Positions 37,438 to 46,223 are shown, counted from the first letter of the stretch. The stretch: DNA of 64,000 bases from Demequina silvatica (GCF_000971215.1 NZ_BBMA01000002.1:727111-791110); one strand, 5' to 3'. Numbers and translations: made by a program. Notes: generated by a model not told the origin, from the sequence alone.

Positions 37438-38039
37438 GGCGACCCGCCGAACCCCAGCGACCGCACGATCGACTGGGCGGACGCGTTGGTGCTCTCCCAC
37501 GCCGCGGGCGGCGCGGTGAGCAGCACCAGCACCTGCTCGGCGCCGTTGGACACCACCCAGGCCTGCCGGGTCTGCAACGGTTCCTGGAGCGTGACCGTGG
37601 CCGCATCGTCCCCCGCGTCCGTGGTGAACGCGCGTGGCTGCGGCGCGACGATTCCCTGGCCCTGTTCCTGTGCCTGCGCGACCCACTGGTCGGTGACGGT
37701 CTCGATGGCCTGGGCGGGGTGGAGCGCCGAGGCGTGCGGCGCCGTGATCGACAGGGTCGCGCCCGCCTGGGTGAGCGTGGTGATGCCGGGGTGCGAGGCG
37801 GAGACGGACCAGTCCTCGGACGTGGTGACGGTCGCGCCCGCGCCGATGTCGACCACCCGCGGCGGGGCGGGCGCGGACATCTCCCGTGCGACCGCGGGCA
37901 GCGCGACAGCGTAGACCAGCGCGACGGCGAGGATCACGAGCGCGCCCGCGAGGGAGCCGCGCCCGATGAGCCGCACGGAGAGCGGCTGGGCCTGGCCCGA
38001 GGGGTCCGCCCCAGCGGCGGACGCTGCGCCGCTGCTCAT
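37434..38039 (-). CDS. Single-helix membrane-anchored protein encoded with PrsW
   Basis: 201 aa. One membrane helix at about residues 28-52 and an extracytoplasmic domain of 145 residues. The latter resembles the small lipoprotein-like stress domain with a beta-rich start and AWVVSNGAEQVLVLLTAPP near the end. Coupled to the PrsW gene (GTGA overlap). Could be a PrsW substrate or partner. Leaderless -10 TAGCGT. Contains 10-mer copy 37602 (Gly-Asp-Asp-Ala). Confidence 0.6.
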   Translation of the reverse strand: MSSGAASAAGADPSGQAQPLSVRLIGRGSLAGALVILAVALVYAVALPAVAREMSAPAPPRVVDIGAGATVTTSEDWSVSASHPGITTLTQAGATLSITAPHASALHPAQAIETVTDQWVAQAQEQGQGIVAPQPRAFTTDAGDDAATVTLQEPLQTRQAWVVSNGAEQVLVLLTAPPAAWESTNASAQSIVRSLGFGGSP

Positions 38040-38046
38040 GATCGCG

Positions 38047-38052
38047 ACGCTA
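38047..38052 (-). promoter_or_regulatory. -10 box of the PrsW operon, leaderless
   Basis: TAGCGT on the minus strand, 7 nt before the ATG at 38039. Confidence 0.5.
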
Positions 38053-38118
38053 GCACGCGGCGCGGTGCCGCCTCCTGGCGTGCGTGAGCGTCCGCGTGCG
38101 GCGGCACGGCGCGGCTGG

Positions 38119-39336
38119 TCAGATCGCGTCGAGCGCCCGCGCGAGGTCCTCGCGCAGGTCCTCGACGTCCTCGAGGCCGATGCTGAGCCGCACCGTCGCC
38201 TCGCACATGCCCACGGCCGCGCGACGCTCGGGTCCGAGCTTGCGGTGCGTGGTGGTCGCCGGGTGCGTCGCGATCGACTTGGCGTCACCGAGGTTGTTGG
38301 AGATGTCGATCACCTGGAGCGCGTCGAGGAAGCGGAAGGTGGCCGCCTTGGCCTCGGGGCCGTGCGGGTCGACGCCCTCGGGGAGCGCGATGTCGATGGT
38401 GACGAGCGTGCCGCCCATGGTCATCTGGGCCTTCGCGCGATCGTGCTGGGGGTGCGACGGCAGCAGCGGGTAGCGCGCGATCGCGACCTTGGGGTGCGCC
38501 TCGAGCCAGGCGGCGAGGTCGAGGGCCGATGCGGCCTGCGCCTTCACGCGGACGGCCAGGGTCTCGAGGGACTTGCCGAGGATCCACGCGGTGAACGGGG
38601 ACATGGTGGCGCCCATGGTGCGGACCATCTGGCGCACCTTGTCGACGTACTCCTTGGCGCCCAGCACCGCGCCGCCCAGCACGCGGCCCTGGCCGTCGAT
38701 GTGCTTGGTCGCGGAGTAGACCACCGCGTCCGCGCCCAGCTCGAGCGGCTTCTGGCCCAGCGGCGTCGCGAACACGTTGTCGACGATGAACAGCGCGCCG
38801 GCCTCCTTGGCGCGGGCGGCCACGTGGCGCAGGTCCACCACGTCCTGCATGGGGTTGGTGGGGGACTCGCAGAACACCGCGGTCGCGGGGGTGGCGAGCG
38901 CGCGGTCCCAGTCCTCGTTGACGTGGCCGTCGACGTAGTCGACCGTGATGCCCCAACCCGCGAAGTACTCGTCGAACGTCGCGATCGACGTGCCGAACAG
39001 CGCGCGCGACGCCACCAGGCGGTCGCCCTGGCGCAGGATCGCGGCGAGGCTCACGAACACCGCCGCCATGCCGGTCGCGGTGGCGAAGCAGTCCTCGGCG
39101 CCCTCGATCGCGGCCAGGCGCGTCTCGAACATGGTGACCGTGGGGTTCGCGTAGCGCGAGTACTGGTAGCGGTCGATCTCGCCCGCGAACGCGGCCTCGG
39201 CTTCGCGTGCCGTCGGGTAGACGTAGCCCTGCGTCATGAAGATCGCCTCGGACATCTCGTCGAACGGGCTGCGCACGTGGCCGGCGCGGACGGCGAGGGT
39301 GTCGGGACGGAGCTGCGGGGCGTCTTCCGAGGTCAT
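38119..39336 (-). CDS. metZ: O-succinylhomoserine sulfhydrylase
   Basis: 405 aa. PLP enzyme making homocysteine from O-succinyl (or O-acetyl) homoserine and sulfide. PLP Lys in VYSATKHIDGQGR, SRYANPTVTMFE near the start and CESPTNPMQDVVDL are those of MetZ rather than MetB/MetY. Monocistronic with leaderless -10 TAGCCT at 39343-39348. A copy of the 65-bp element lies immediately upstream. Confidence 0.92.
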   Translation of the reverse strand: MTSEDAPQLRPDTLAVRAGHVRSPFDEMSEAIFMTQGYVYPTAREAEAAFAGEIDRYQYSRYANPTVTMFETRLAAIEGAEDCFATATGMAAVFVSLAAILRQGDRLVASRALFGTSIATFDEYFAGWGITVDYVDGHVNEDWDRALATPATAVFCESPTNPMQDVVDLRHVAARAKEAGALFIVDNVFATPLGQKPLELGADAVVYSATKHIDGQGRVLGGAVLGAKEYVDKVRQMVRTMGATMSPFTAWILGKSLETLAVRVKAQAASALDLAAWLEAHPKVAIARYPLLPSHPQHDRAKAQMTMGGTLVTIDIALPEGVDPHGPEAKAATFRFLDALQVIDISNNLGDAKSIATHPATTTHRKLGPERRAAVGMCEATVRLSIGLEDVEDLREDLARALDAI

Positions 39337-39342
39337 GGGCTC

Positions 39343-39348
39343 AGGCTA
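39343..39348 (-). promoter_or_regulatory. -10 box of metZ, leaderless
   Basis: TAGCCT on the minus strand, 6 nt before the ATG at 39336. The 65-bp element B ends 12 bp upstream of it. Confidence 0.55.
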
Positions 39349-39359
39349 CCCAGTGCGGG

Positions 39360-39424
39360 CGTCGCTCAGCTCCCCACAGGAAGTTGAGATGTCGCGGGAG
39401 CGTCGCTGGCTTCCCCATGGCGCG
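39360..39424 (-). repeat. 65-bp intergenic element, copy B
   Basis: Second copy, read on the minus strand. It lies after the alpha-xylosidase terminator and before the metZ promoter, in the sense direction of both genes. The half-units at positions 6-24 and 47-65 are near-repeats. Most similar to copy C over positions 14-28. Confidence 0.75.
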
Positions 39425-39444
39425 TGAGGGGTGGGGAAAGGCGT

Positions 39445-39497
39445 GGGACGATGCGCCGGCCGGGCAAGGAGTGGGACCCGGCCAGGCACATCGTCCC
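39445..39497 (-). terminator. Terminator of the alpha-xyloside operon, built from two inverted 10-mer copies
   Basis: GGGACGATGCG on the left (39445-39455) pairs with the near-copy ATCGTCC-containing right arm (ending 39497), and the pairing continues through a CCGGCCGGG/CCCGGCCAGG stem. The arms are about 20 bp with one bulge and two mismatches. It lies 4 nt past the alpha-xylosidase stop. Confidence 0.7.
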
Positions 39498-39500
39498 CCC

Positions 39501-41771
39501 TCAGGCCTCCCGGACCGCGTAGGTGCGGCCGGAGGCGCCGGTGGCCGTGAGCGAGCCGTCGCGGGACACGACGGTGACGGTGTCGCTCGAGCCATCGGAC
39601 GAGTGGAGGGTGAGCTCCCGCTCGGGGGCGCCACCCGGGTAGACGACGAGCTCGACGTCCGTGAGGTAGTCGTAGTCGGGGCGGTCGTCGCGGGTGCCGC
39701 GCGCGAGCACGGTGCCGGGACGGACGTACAGCGGCATCGACCGGTAGCCGTGCGTCTCGCGCACCCACCGGCCGCCCGCGACGCGCTCGCCCGTGAGCAG
39801 CGACGTCCATTCGCCCTCGGGGAGGTAGAGGTCCACCTGGCCCGACTCCGACATCACCGGCGCGACCAGCAGTGAGTCGCCCAGCATGTACTGCCGGTCG
39901 AGGTGCTGCGTGGCGGGGTCGCCGGGGAACGCGAGGAACATGGGTCGCATCATCGGTACGCCGGTCTCCGCGGTCTGCACCGAGGCGGCGTAGAGGTACG
40001 GCATGAGCGACAGCTTGAGGGTGGTGAAGACGCGGGTGACGTCCACCGCCTCCTCGTCGAACGCCCACGGCACCCGGTACGAGCTCGAGCCGTGCAGCCG
40101 TGAGTGCGAGGACATGAGGCCGAACGCGAGCCAGCGCTTGAACACGCCCGCGTCGGGGGTGCCCTCGAAGCCGCCGATGTCGTGGCTCCAGTACCCGAAG
40201 CCCGAGCTCATGAGCGACAGCCCGCCGCGCAGCGTCTCCGCCATCGACACGTAGGACGACGAGTTGTCGCCGCCCCAGTGCACCGGCATGGTCTGCCCAC
40301 CGGCGGTCGCGGAGCGCGCGAACAGGACCGCGTTGCCCTCGCCCTTCTCGCCGACCAGCGCCTCCCACACGGCCTCGTTGTACAGCTGCGTGTAGAGGTT
40401 GTGCATGGTCTCGGGCGCCGAGCCGTCGTGCCAGACCACGTCCGTGGGGATGCGCTCGCCGAAGTCGGTCTTGATCGCGTCGACGCCCTGGCGCACCAGG
40501 GTCCGCACGAACTCCTGGAACCAGGTCCGCGCCTCGGGGTTCGTGAAGTCCACGAGCGCCATGCCGGCCTGCCACTGGTCCCACTGCCACACGGAGCCGT
40601 CGGGGCGCTTGACCAGGTAGCCCTTCTCCATCCCCTCGCGGAACATGCGGCCGCGCTGCGCGATGTACGGGTTGATCCACGCGGAGACGTGGAGGTCCTT
40701 GTCCTCGTGCATCCGCTTGAGCATGAGGTCGGGGTCGGGGAACACGCGCTCGTCCCACACGCCGTCCGTCCAGTTGAACTCGCGCATCCAGAAGCAGTCG
40801 TAGTGGAACACCGACAGCGGGAGGTCGCGCTCGCGCATGCCGTCGACGAAGGACGCGACGGTCTCCTCGTCGTACTGCGTGGTGAACGACGTCGACAGCC
40901 ACAGCCCGAACGACCACGCGGGCACGCGCGGCGGGCGGCCCAGCAGCGCGGTGTAGCGCTCGACCGCCTCGGCGGGCGTCGGGCCCGCGAACACCAGGTA
41001 CTCGAGCGACTCGCCGGCCGTCGAGAACTGCACGCGCTCGACCGCCTCCGAGCCCACCTCGAAGCTCACGTGCTCGGGGTGGTTGACCAGCACGCCGTAC
41101 CCCTTGGAGGAGAGGTAGAACGGGATGGACTTGTACGCCTGCTCCGAGCTGGTGCCGCCGTCCGCGTTCCAGATGTCGACGCTCTGGCCGTTCTTCACGA
41201 ACGGCCCGAAGCGCTCGCCGAGCCCGTAGATGGTCTCCCCGACGCCCAGGTCCAGCTGCTCGTGGACGTAGGCACGATGCGGGGCGAGCCCGGTCTCGGA
41301 GTAGCCGGAGACGCCGGCGGGTTCCGCGGGCACGGGGGCGTCCTTGTCCAGCCGCATGTAGCCGACCGAGTGGTGGCCCGAGCCCGTGATGCGCTCGCCG
41401 TCGACCTCGAAGTCGAGCCTCCACGGCGCGCCCGGGGCGACCCGCGCGGTGAGGCGCCCGGAGGTCAGGGTGCCCCCCGCATCGTCCACCGTCACCGTGC
41501 CCGCGCCCTCGACGGCGCCGGGCATCCGGAAGCCGGGGGAGCGGCGCGCGCCCTGATGGTGGTCGATCCGGACCTTGACCACGCCGTCGAGCGGCGAGGA
41601 CAGGGTGACGGTGAGGACGGCGCGGTTGAGGGTGTCGCCGCGCGAATGGATGACGCGGGTCGGGGCCGTGACCACGAGCGCGTCGCCCGCGGCCTCGATG
41701 TCGTAGGCCTCCTCCGCGTACAGCGCGTCGACGCCGGGACGCCGCAGCCAGAATCCGTCGGTGAACTTCAC
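39501..41771 (-). CDS. yicI: GH31 alpha-xylosidase
   Basis: 756 aa. The GH31 nucleophile Asp is in IKTDFGERIPTDVVW, the YicI-type motif (alpha-glucosidases lack this Glu-Arg-Ile-Pro-Thr-Asp). The acid/base Asp lies in the MPVHWGGDNSSSYVSMAE segment. N-terminal beta-sandwich and C-terminal beta domains are present. It releases alpha-xylosyl residues from xyloglucan oligosaccharides. No signal peptide, so cytoplasmic. GTG at 41771 with AGGAG, overlapping the permease stop. Confidence 0.92.
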   Translation of the reverse strand: MKFTDGFWLRRPGVDALYAEEAYDIEAAGDALVVTAPTRVIHSRGDTLNRAVLTVTLSSPLDGVVKVRIDHHQGARRSPGFRMPGAVEGAGTVTVDDAGGTLTSGRLTARVAPGAPWRLDFEVDGERITGSGHHSVGYMRLDKDAPVPAEPAGVSGYSETGLAPHRAYVHEQLDLGVGETIYGLGERFGPFVKNGQSVDIWNADGGTSSEQAYKSIPFYLSSKGYGVLVNHPEHVSFEVGSEAVERVQFSTAGESLEYLVFAGPTPAEAVERYTALLGRPPRVPAWSFGLWLSTSFTTQYDEETVASFVDGMRERDLPLSVFHYDCFWMREFNWTDGVWDERVFPDPDLMLKRMHEDKDLHVSAWINPYIAQRGRMFREGMEKGYLVKRPDGSVWQWDQWQAGMALVDFTNPEARTWFQEFVRTLVRQGVDAIKTDFGERIPTDVVWHDGSAPETMHNLYTQLYNEAVWEALVGEKGEGNAVLFARSATAGGQTMPVHWGGDNSSSYVSMAETLRGGLSLMSSGFGYWSHDIGGFEGTPDAGVFKRWLAFGLMSSHSRLHGSSSYRVPWAFDEEAVDVTRVFTTLKLSLMPYLYAASVQTAETGVPMMRPMFLAFPGDPATQHLDRQYMLGDSLLVAPVMSESGQVDLYLPEGEWTSLLTGERVAGGRWVRETHGYRSMPLYVRPGTVLARGTRDDRPDYDYLTDVELVVYPGGAPERELTLHSSDGSSDTVTVVSRDGSLTATGASGRTYAVREA

Positions 41772-42661
41772 TTCACTGCTCCTGCCGTGATGCCGCGCGT
41801 GAGGGTGCGCTGGAAGATGAGGAAGAAGATGATCGTCGGGATGATGCTGATGAGCGTGCCCGCGATCAGGGTGGTGGTGTCCGTCTGACGCTCGCCGTTG
41901 AGCTGCTCGAGCAGCAGCGGCACCGTGAGCGAATCGGACGTGTTGAGGAAGGCCAACGGGAGCAGGAACTCGTTCCACGTCCAGATGAAGAAGAACACCA
42001 TGAGGACCGAGAGCGTCGGGCGGACGATCGGCACGATCACGGAGCGGAGCGTGCGCCAGCGGGTCGCGCCGTCCACGGACGCCGCCTCGAGGATCTCCTT
42101 GGGGAAGGTCCCGAGCAGCGAGGACAGCAGGTAGGTGCCGAACGCCGACTGGATCACCACGAACGTGAGGATCACCGACCACGGGTTGGAGAGCAGGCCC
42201 ATGTCGTCGTACAGCTGGAACAGCGGGTCGAACAGCATCTCCTGGGGGACCAGGTTGGCCATGAGGAACACCAGCACGATCCAGGTGCGGCCGCGCACGC
42301 GACCGATGCCGATCGCGAACGAGTTCAGCACCGAGATCACGACCGCGATGATCGACACCATCGTGGAGATGAAGATCGAGTTCCACAGCGCGCGCGGGAA
42401 GTTCTGGGTCTCCCAGAACGTCTTGATGCCCTCGAAGCTGAGCGCCTGAGGCAGCTCGAGCGGGCCGGAGTTCGCGTAGTCCTGGGGCGACTTGAAGGCG
42501 TTGAGCAGCAGCAGGAGCATCGGGAACACGATCGCGAGCGCGCCGAGGACGGCGAGCACGAGCATGACCCACTCGGCGGGGGTGCGGGGGCGCGCCTTGT
42601 TGCGGCGGTCCTTGCCGCCCTCGGAGGGGGCGGGCGCGGGGGCCTGGGCGACGGCGGTCAT
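41768..42661 (-). CDS. Sugar ABC transporter permease (MalG-like)
   Basis: 297 aa. Six membrane helices with the EAA loop EILEAASVDGATRWRTLRSVIVPIVRPTL of carbohydrate importers. An Ala/Pro-rich N-terminal tail of 25 residues precedes helix one. It pairs with the permease encoded just upstream (1-nt gap) to import the xylosylated oligosaccharide for the alpha-xylosidase. No ATPase gene lies in the operon; an MsiK-like shared ATPase is likely. Confidence 0.92.
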   Translation of the reverse strand: MTAVAQAPAPAPSEGGKDRRNKARPRTPAEWVMLVLAVLGALAIVFPMLLLLLNAFKSPQDYANSGPLELPQALSFEGIKTFWETQNFPRALWNSIFISTMVSIIAVVISVLNSFAIGIGRVRGRTWIVLVFLMANLVPQEMLFDPLFQLYDDMGLLSNPWSVILTFVVIQSAFGTYLLSSLLGTFPKEILEAASVDGATRWRTLRSVIVPIVRPTLSVLMVFFFIWTWNEFLLPLAFLNTSDSLTVPLLLEQLNGERQTDTTTLIAGTLISIIPTIIFFLIFQRTLTRGITAGAVK

Positions 42662-42662
42662 G

Positions 42663-43628
42663 TCAGGCTTCCTTTCGCTCGGCGCGGTTCTGCACGCGGA
42701 TGAAGATGATGGCGACCACGACCACGAGGATCGTGATGGCGGAGGCGATGGTCGCGGCGTAGCCCTTGTCCGTGCCGCGGATGAACTCCTGGTACGCGTA
42801 GAAGCTGGGCACGTACGTGGACTTCGAGGGTCCGCCGTTGGTGAGGATGAACACCGGCGCGAACACCTTGAGGGCCGCGATGGTGGTGGTGAGGGCCACC
42901 ACGAACACCTCGGGCTGGATCATCGGCAGCGTGATCGCGCGGAAGCGCTGGAACCAGTTCGCGCCGTCGAGCTCCGCGGCCTCGTACAGCTGCGGGTCGA
43001 CGCGCTGGAGGGCCGCCATGAAGATCACCACGGGGTAGCCGATCTGGATCCAGATCATCAGCACCATCACGGACGCCATGGCGGTCGAGTACTGGCCCCC
43101 GAGCCAGTTGATCTCGACCTCGCTGCCCGTGAGGACCGTGAGGAACTGGTTGAGGACGCCGTCGGAGTTGGGCTTGAGGATCCAGCTGAACATCACGCCG
43201 GCGACGGCGATGGGCAGGATCTGGGGAAGGTAATAGGTCGCGCGGAGGAAGCTGGAGAGGCGGGCGCCGAACCGGCGGCCCACCACGTCGAACAGCAGCG
43301 CGGCGATGACGAGGCCCAGCAGGGTGGGCACGATCACCATGGCGATGATGACCAGGAGGATGTTCTTGAACGACTGCAGGAACTCCTGGTCGGAGAACAG
43401 GGCCACCCAGTTCTCGAGCCCCGCGAAGTACTCGGGGGCCCGGCCGCCGCGCCAGTGGAAGAAGCTGAGGCGGACGTTGCGGACGATGGGGTAGAAGATC
43501 ACCAGCCCGACGAGCAGCGCGCCGGGGATGAGGTGCAGCCAGTAGCCGAGCTTGCCGCGGTCGCGCTGCGGGATGCGGGCGGGCTCGTCGGTTCGGCGCG
43601 GGCGGACGCGCTGCGGGGTGGAGGTCAT
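42663..43628 (-). CDS. Sugar ABC transporter permease (MalF-like)
   Basis: 321 aa. Six membrane helices, EAA loop QLYEAAELDGANWFQRFRAITLPMI. N-terminal 40 residues basic. First permease of the importer, separated from the binding-protein gene by a hairpin. Confidence 0.92.
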   Translation of the reverse strand: MTSTPQRVRPRRTDEPARIPQRDRGKLGYWLHLIPGALLVGLVIFYPIVRNVRLSFFHWRGGRAPEYFAGLENWVALFSDQEFLQSFKNILLVIIAMVIVPTLLGLVIAALLFDVVGRRFGARLSSFLRATYYLPQILPIAVAGVMFSWILKPNSDGVLNQFLTVLTGSEVEINWLGGQYSTAMASVMVLMIWIQIGYPVVIFMAALQRVDPQLYEAAELDGANWFQRFRAITLPMIQPEVFVVALTTTIAALKVFAPVFILTNGGPSKSTYVPSFYAYQEFIRGTDKGYAATIASAITILVVVVAIIFIRVQNRAERKEA

Positions 43629-43644
43629 GAGGGGTTCCGTCTCC

Positions 43645-43681
43645 GGCGGGGGCCCGGGCCGCGTGGACCCGGACCCCCGCC
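43645..43681 (-). terminator. Intra-operon hairpin after the binding-protein gene
   Basis: GGCGGGGG (43645-43652) pairs with CCCCCGCC (43674-43681), then after one mismatch 5 more pairs (CCGGG/CCCGG). It lies in the 69-nt gap between the binding-protein and permease genes and may attenuate transcription so that binding protein is made in excess. Confidence 0.6.
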
Positions 43682-43697
43682 TCGATGAGGGTGGCGA

Positions 43698-45020
43698 CTA
43701 GCGGAGGTCCGCCACGTAGCTCTCGTAGTAGTCCATGAGCTGCGTGTTCGCCTCGTCGGCGGTGACGTCGCCGTTGACGATGCCCTGCATCACGGAGTTG
43801 AGGTCGCCGTAGAAGGTGGGCGTCGGCCAGTCGGGGTAGAAGGACAGGCCGTCACGCTCGTTGACCTCGTTGAAGAGCTCGATGAGCTTCTGCGCGTCGG
43901 GGTCGGTGATGTCGGCGGTGTCGGCCGCGACCGGCAGGCCGCCGGACTCGCCCAGCAGCGCCTGGACCTCGGGACGCATGGTGATGTCGATGAACACCTC
44001 GGCCAGCTCGGGCTGCTTGGACTCGACCGGGACCACCCAGATGTTGCCGCCGGAGCCCGGGGTCAGCGTGGTGTCGGGCCAGTTGGCGATGCCGAACTCG
44101 AAGTCGGTGACGTCCTCGAGCATGCGGCCGTACCACCAGGAGCCGGAGTAGAACATGGGCGCGTCGCCGTTGATGAACGCGAGGCCCGCGTCCTCGGCGG
44201 TCATGCCCGAGGCGTCCTTGCTGATGTAGCCCTTGCCCACCCAGTCCTCGAGCGTGCCGGAGGCGTAGGAGACCTCGGGGCCGGTCCAGTCGACCTCCTC
44301 GGTGTACAGCTGGTACGCGTCGACCCACGAGCGGTCGGCCTGGCTCAGCGCGAGCTGGTACCAGAGCTGGCCCATGGGGTACTCCTGCGCGGAGGTGGTG
44401 AGCGGCGTGACGCCCTCGTCGACGAACGCCTGCATCGCGGCCTCGATGCCGGCCGCGTCCGTGGGGACCTCGATGCCGTACTCGTCGAACATGTCCTGGT
44501 TGAAGTACAGGAACACGAACTCGCCGTAGTTCGGCACGCCGTACCAGCTGCCCGAGCCCATCACGCCGTTCTCGTCGTACTTGGCGATGGTGTCGATGCC
44601 CGCGCTGAGCTTGTCGGCCCAGCCGTAGGTCTCGTACGCCTCGTCGAGCGGCAGGATCACGCCGGTCGCGGCCAGCTGGCCGGCGGTGCCGTTGCCCTTG
44701 TTGTACTCGGACACGTCGGGCGCGTCCGAGGAGTCGAACAGCTGCTGAGCGGAGGCGTTGAGGTCCTCGAAGGCGGTGGTCTGGAGGTCGACGGTCGCGC
44801 CGGTCTCCTCCTCGAAGATCTCGATGGCGAGGTTCCATGCCTTGCCCATCGCGGACTCCTCGCCCTCGTAGTGCATGACGGTGAGGGTCTCGCCGGTGTA
44901 GTCGCCGTCCGCCGGAGCGCCGGAGGATCCGCCATCGCCGCCGTCTCCGGACGAGCATGCGGTGAGGCTGAGCGCGCCGGCCGCGAGCACGGCGGTGGCT
45001 GCTGTGATGCGGTACTTCAT
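43698..45020 (-). CDS. Sugar ABC transporter substrate-binding lipoprotein
   Basis: 440 aa. Signal peptide with lipobox LTAC (Cys22) followed by Ser/Gly-rich linker. Family 1 solute-binding fold: ETLTVMHYEGEESAMGKAWN, then PDVSEYNKGNGTAGQLAATGVILPL, and NGDAPMFYSGSWWYGRM. First gene of the operon, with a LacI-type operator 67 nt upstream. Probably binds xyloglucan-derived or other alpha-xylosyl oligosaccharides. Confidence 0.92.
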   Translation of the reverse strand: MKYRITAATAVLAAGALSLTACSSGDGGDGGSSGAPADGDYTGETLTVMHYEGEESAMGKAWNLAIEIFEEETGATVDLQTTAFEDLNASAQQLFDSSDAPDVSEYNKGNGTAGQLAATGVILPLDEAYETYGWADKLSAGIDTIAKYDENGVMGSGSWYGVPNYGEFVFLYFNQDMFDEYGIEVPTDAAGIEAAMQAFVDEGVTPLTTSAQEYPMGQLWYQLALSQADRSWVDAYQLYTEEVDWTGPEVSYASGTLEDWVGKGYISKDASGMTAEDAGLAFINGDAPMFYSGSWWYGRMLEDVTDFEFGIANWPDTTLTPGSGGNIWVVPVESKQPELAEVFIDITMRPEVQALLGESGGLPVAADTADITDPDAQKLIELFNEVNERDGLSFYPDWPTPTFYGDLNSVMQGIVNGDVTADEANTQLMDYYESYVADLR

Positions 45021-45084
45021 TGTCCGATTCCTGCTTCCTTGTCGAGGCCCGGGGGCCGATGGTGTGCGCAGTCTGCGGCGCCGC

Positions 45085-45102
45085 TTTCGAAGCGCTTCGA
45101 CG
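45085..45102. promoter_or_regulatory. LacI-type operator of the transport operon
   Basis: TTTCGAAGCGCTTCGACG, with the perfect 14-bp palindrome TCGAAGCGCTTCGA at 45087-45100. It is identical over 18 bp to the site at 46206-46223. A near copy of the 10-mer (CGACGATGCG) overlaps its end. Confidence 0.8.
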
Positions 45103-45133
45103 ATGCGCGTGCGTGGGGGATGCCCTGGTGAGG

Positions 45134-46162
45134 TCAGACCCCGGGGGTCGGGTCGGCGGCCGCGCGGGCGATCACCGAGCCGTGGTCGATGTAGGTGGGG
45201 GGGATGAGGACGATGCGGGGGGTGCGGTCCCCGCCGTCGATCGCCTTGACCAGGAGGTCCATGGCGGCGGTGCACGATGCGCGGGCATCGAGCGGCATGG
45301 TGTCGAACGGCACGGCGAACCGCGCCGTGGTGAAGCTGACGCCGGTCGCGATGACCGAGACGTCGCGGGGGACCTCGAGGCCGCGGGTCGCGAGGATCGC
45401 GGACAGCGACGAGGCCACATCTGCGGTGGTGTTGAGCACGATCCCGTCGAGCTCGGGGAGCTGCTCGAGCAGGCGGCGCACGCTGCCGTCGGCCGTGTGG
45501 CCGTTGGGGTGCGTCACCGCGTGACGGACGCCCCGCTCCTCGCAGCGCTCGGCGAACGCGCGCAGCACGCGGCGGGGGAAGTTGGAGCCGCGCTCGATGG
45601 TCTCGAGGCGGTGGGAGATCAGCCCGATCTGGCGGTGGCCCGCGTCGACCAGCCGGTCGACGGCCTGCCGCGCGGCGGCCTCGAAGTTGAGGTCGACGCA
45701 CACCAGGCCCTCGGTGTCAGCGGGCAGGCCCACGAACACCGTGGGGCAGTCGAGCGTGCGTGCCAGCGGGACCCGCGCATCGTCCTCATCCACGTCGAGG
45801 ACCACGATCCCGTCCGCGAGCTGCGTCGCGGCGGAGCGGCGCATGCCCTCGAGCGCGTCGTCGTGCACCAGCAGCAGGGTGTCGTAGTTGTGCTCGCGGG
45901 CGACGCGCGTGGTCTGCATGGCGAAGGCCATGTGCGCGGCGTCGTCGGTGTCGGGGTGGACGGGCTCGCTCACCGCGATGATGTGCGAGCGGTGCGCGGC
46001 GAGCATGCGGGCGCTCGCGTGGGGGAGGTAGCCGAGCTCGCTCGCGACGGCGAGGACGCGGGCGCGGGTGTCGGGCTTGATCGAGCGCTTGCCCGAGAGC
46101 GCGTAGGACACGGTGCTGATCGACACGCCCGCGGCCTGCGCCACGTCTGCGATCGTCGCCAT
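45134..46162 (-). CDS. LacI family transcriptional regulator
   Basis: 342 aa. Helix-turn-helix MATIADVAQAAGVSISTVSYALSGKRSIKPDTRARV with the LacI hinge (SARMLAAHRSH), then a periplasmic-binding-like sugar domain. It should repress both itself and the transport operon through the two identical palindromes and release on binding an alpha-xyloside or related sugar. ATG at 46162 with GGAG 5 nt upstream. Holds 10-mer copies 45208 (Arg-Ile-Val) and 45776 (Asp-Asp-Ala). Confidence 0.92.
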   Translation of the reverse strand: MATIADVAQAAGVSISTVSYALSGKRSIKPDTRARVLAVASELGYLPHASARMLAAHRSHIIAVSEPVHPDTDDAAHMAFAMQTTRVAREHNYDTLLLVHDDALEGMRRSAATQLADGIVVLDVDEDDARVPLARTLDCPTVFVGLPADTEGLVCVDLNFEAAARQAVDRLVDAGHRQIGLISHRLETIERGSNFPRRVLRAFAERCEERGVRHAVTHPNGHTADGSVRRLLEQLPELDGIVLNTTADVASSLSAILATRGLEVPRDVSVIATGVSFTTARFAVPFDTMPLDARASCTAAMDLLVKAIDGGDRTPRIVLIPPTYIDHGSVIARAAADPTPGV

Positions 46163-46205
46163 GTCGACTCCATCGTCCTCGTCGGTTCCCGTGCGGGCGC
46201 TTGGG

Positions 46206-46223
46206 TTTCGAAGCGCTTCGACG
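46206..46223. promoter_or_regulatory. LacI-type operator of the regulator gene
   Basis: Same 18-bp sequence as the site at 45085-45102; centre is about 50 nt upstream of the regulator's start, consistent with autoregulation. Confidence 0.8.

Noticed and set aside
39337-39424. A SAM-responsive riboswitch upstream of metZ
   Set aside because: The metZ transcript appears leaderless (-10 ends 6 nt before the ATG), so there is no leader to hold a riboswitch; the sequence instead is a copy of the 65-bp element.
41271-41284. Additional exact 10-mer copies at GCACGATGCG (41271) and similar words at 43480 and 45272
   Set aside because: Each differs by one or two bases from the consensus at core positions; left out of the exact count.
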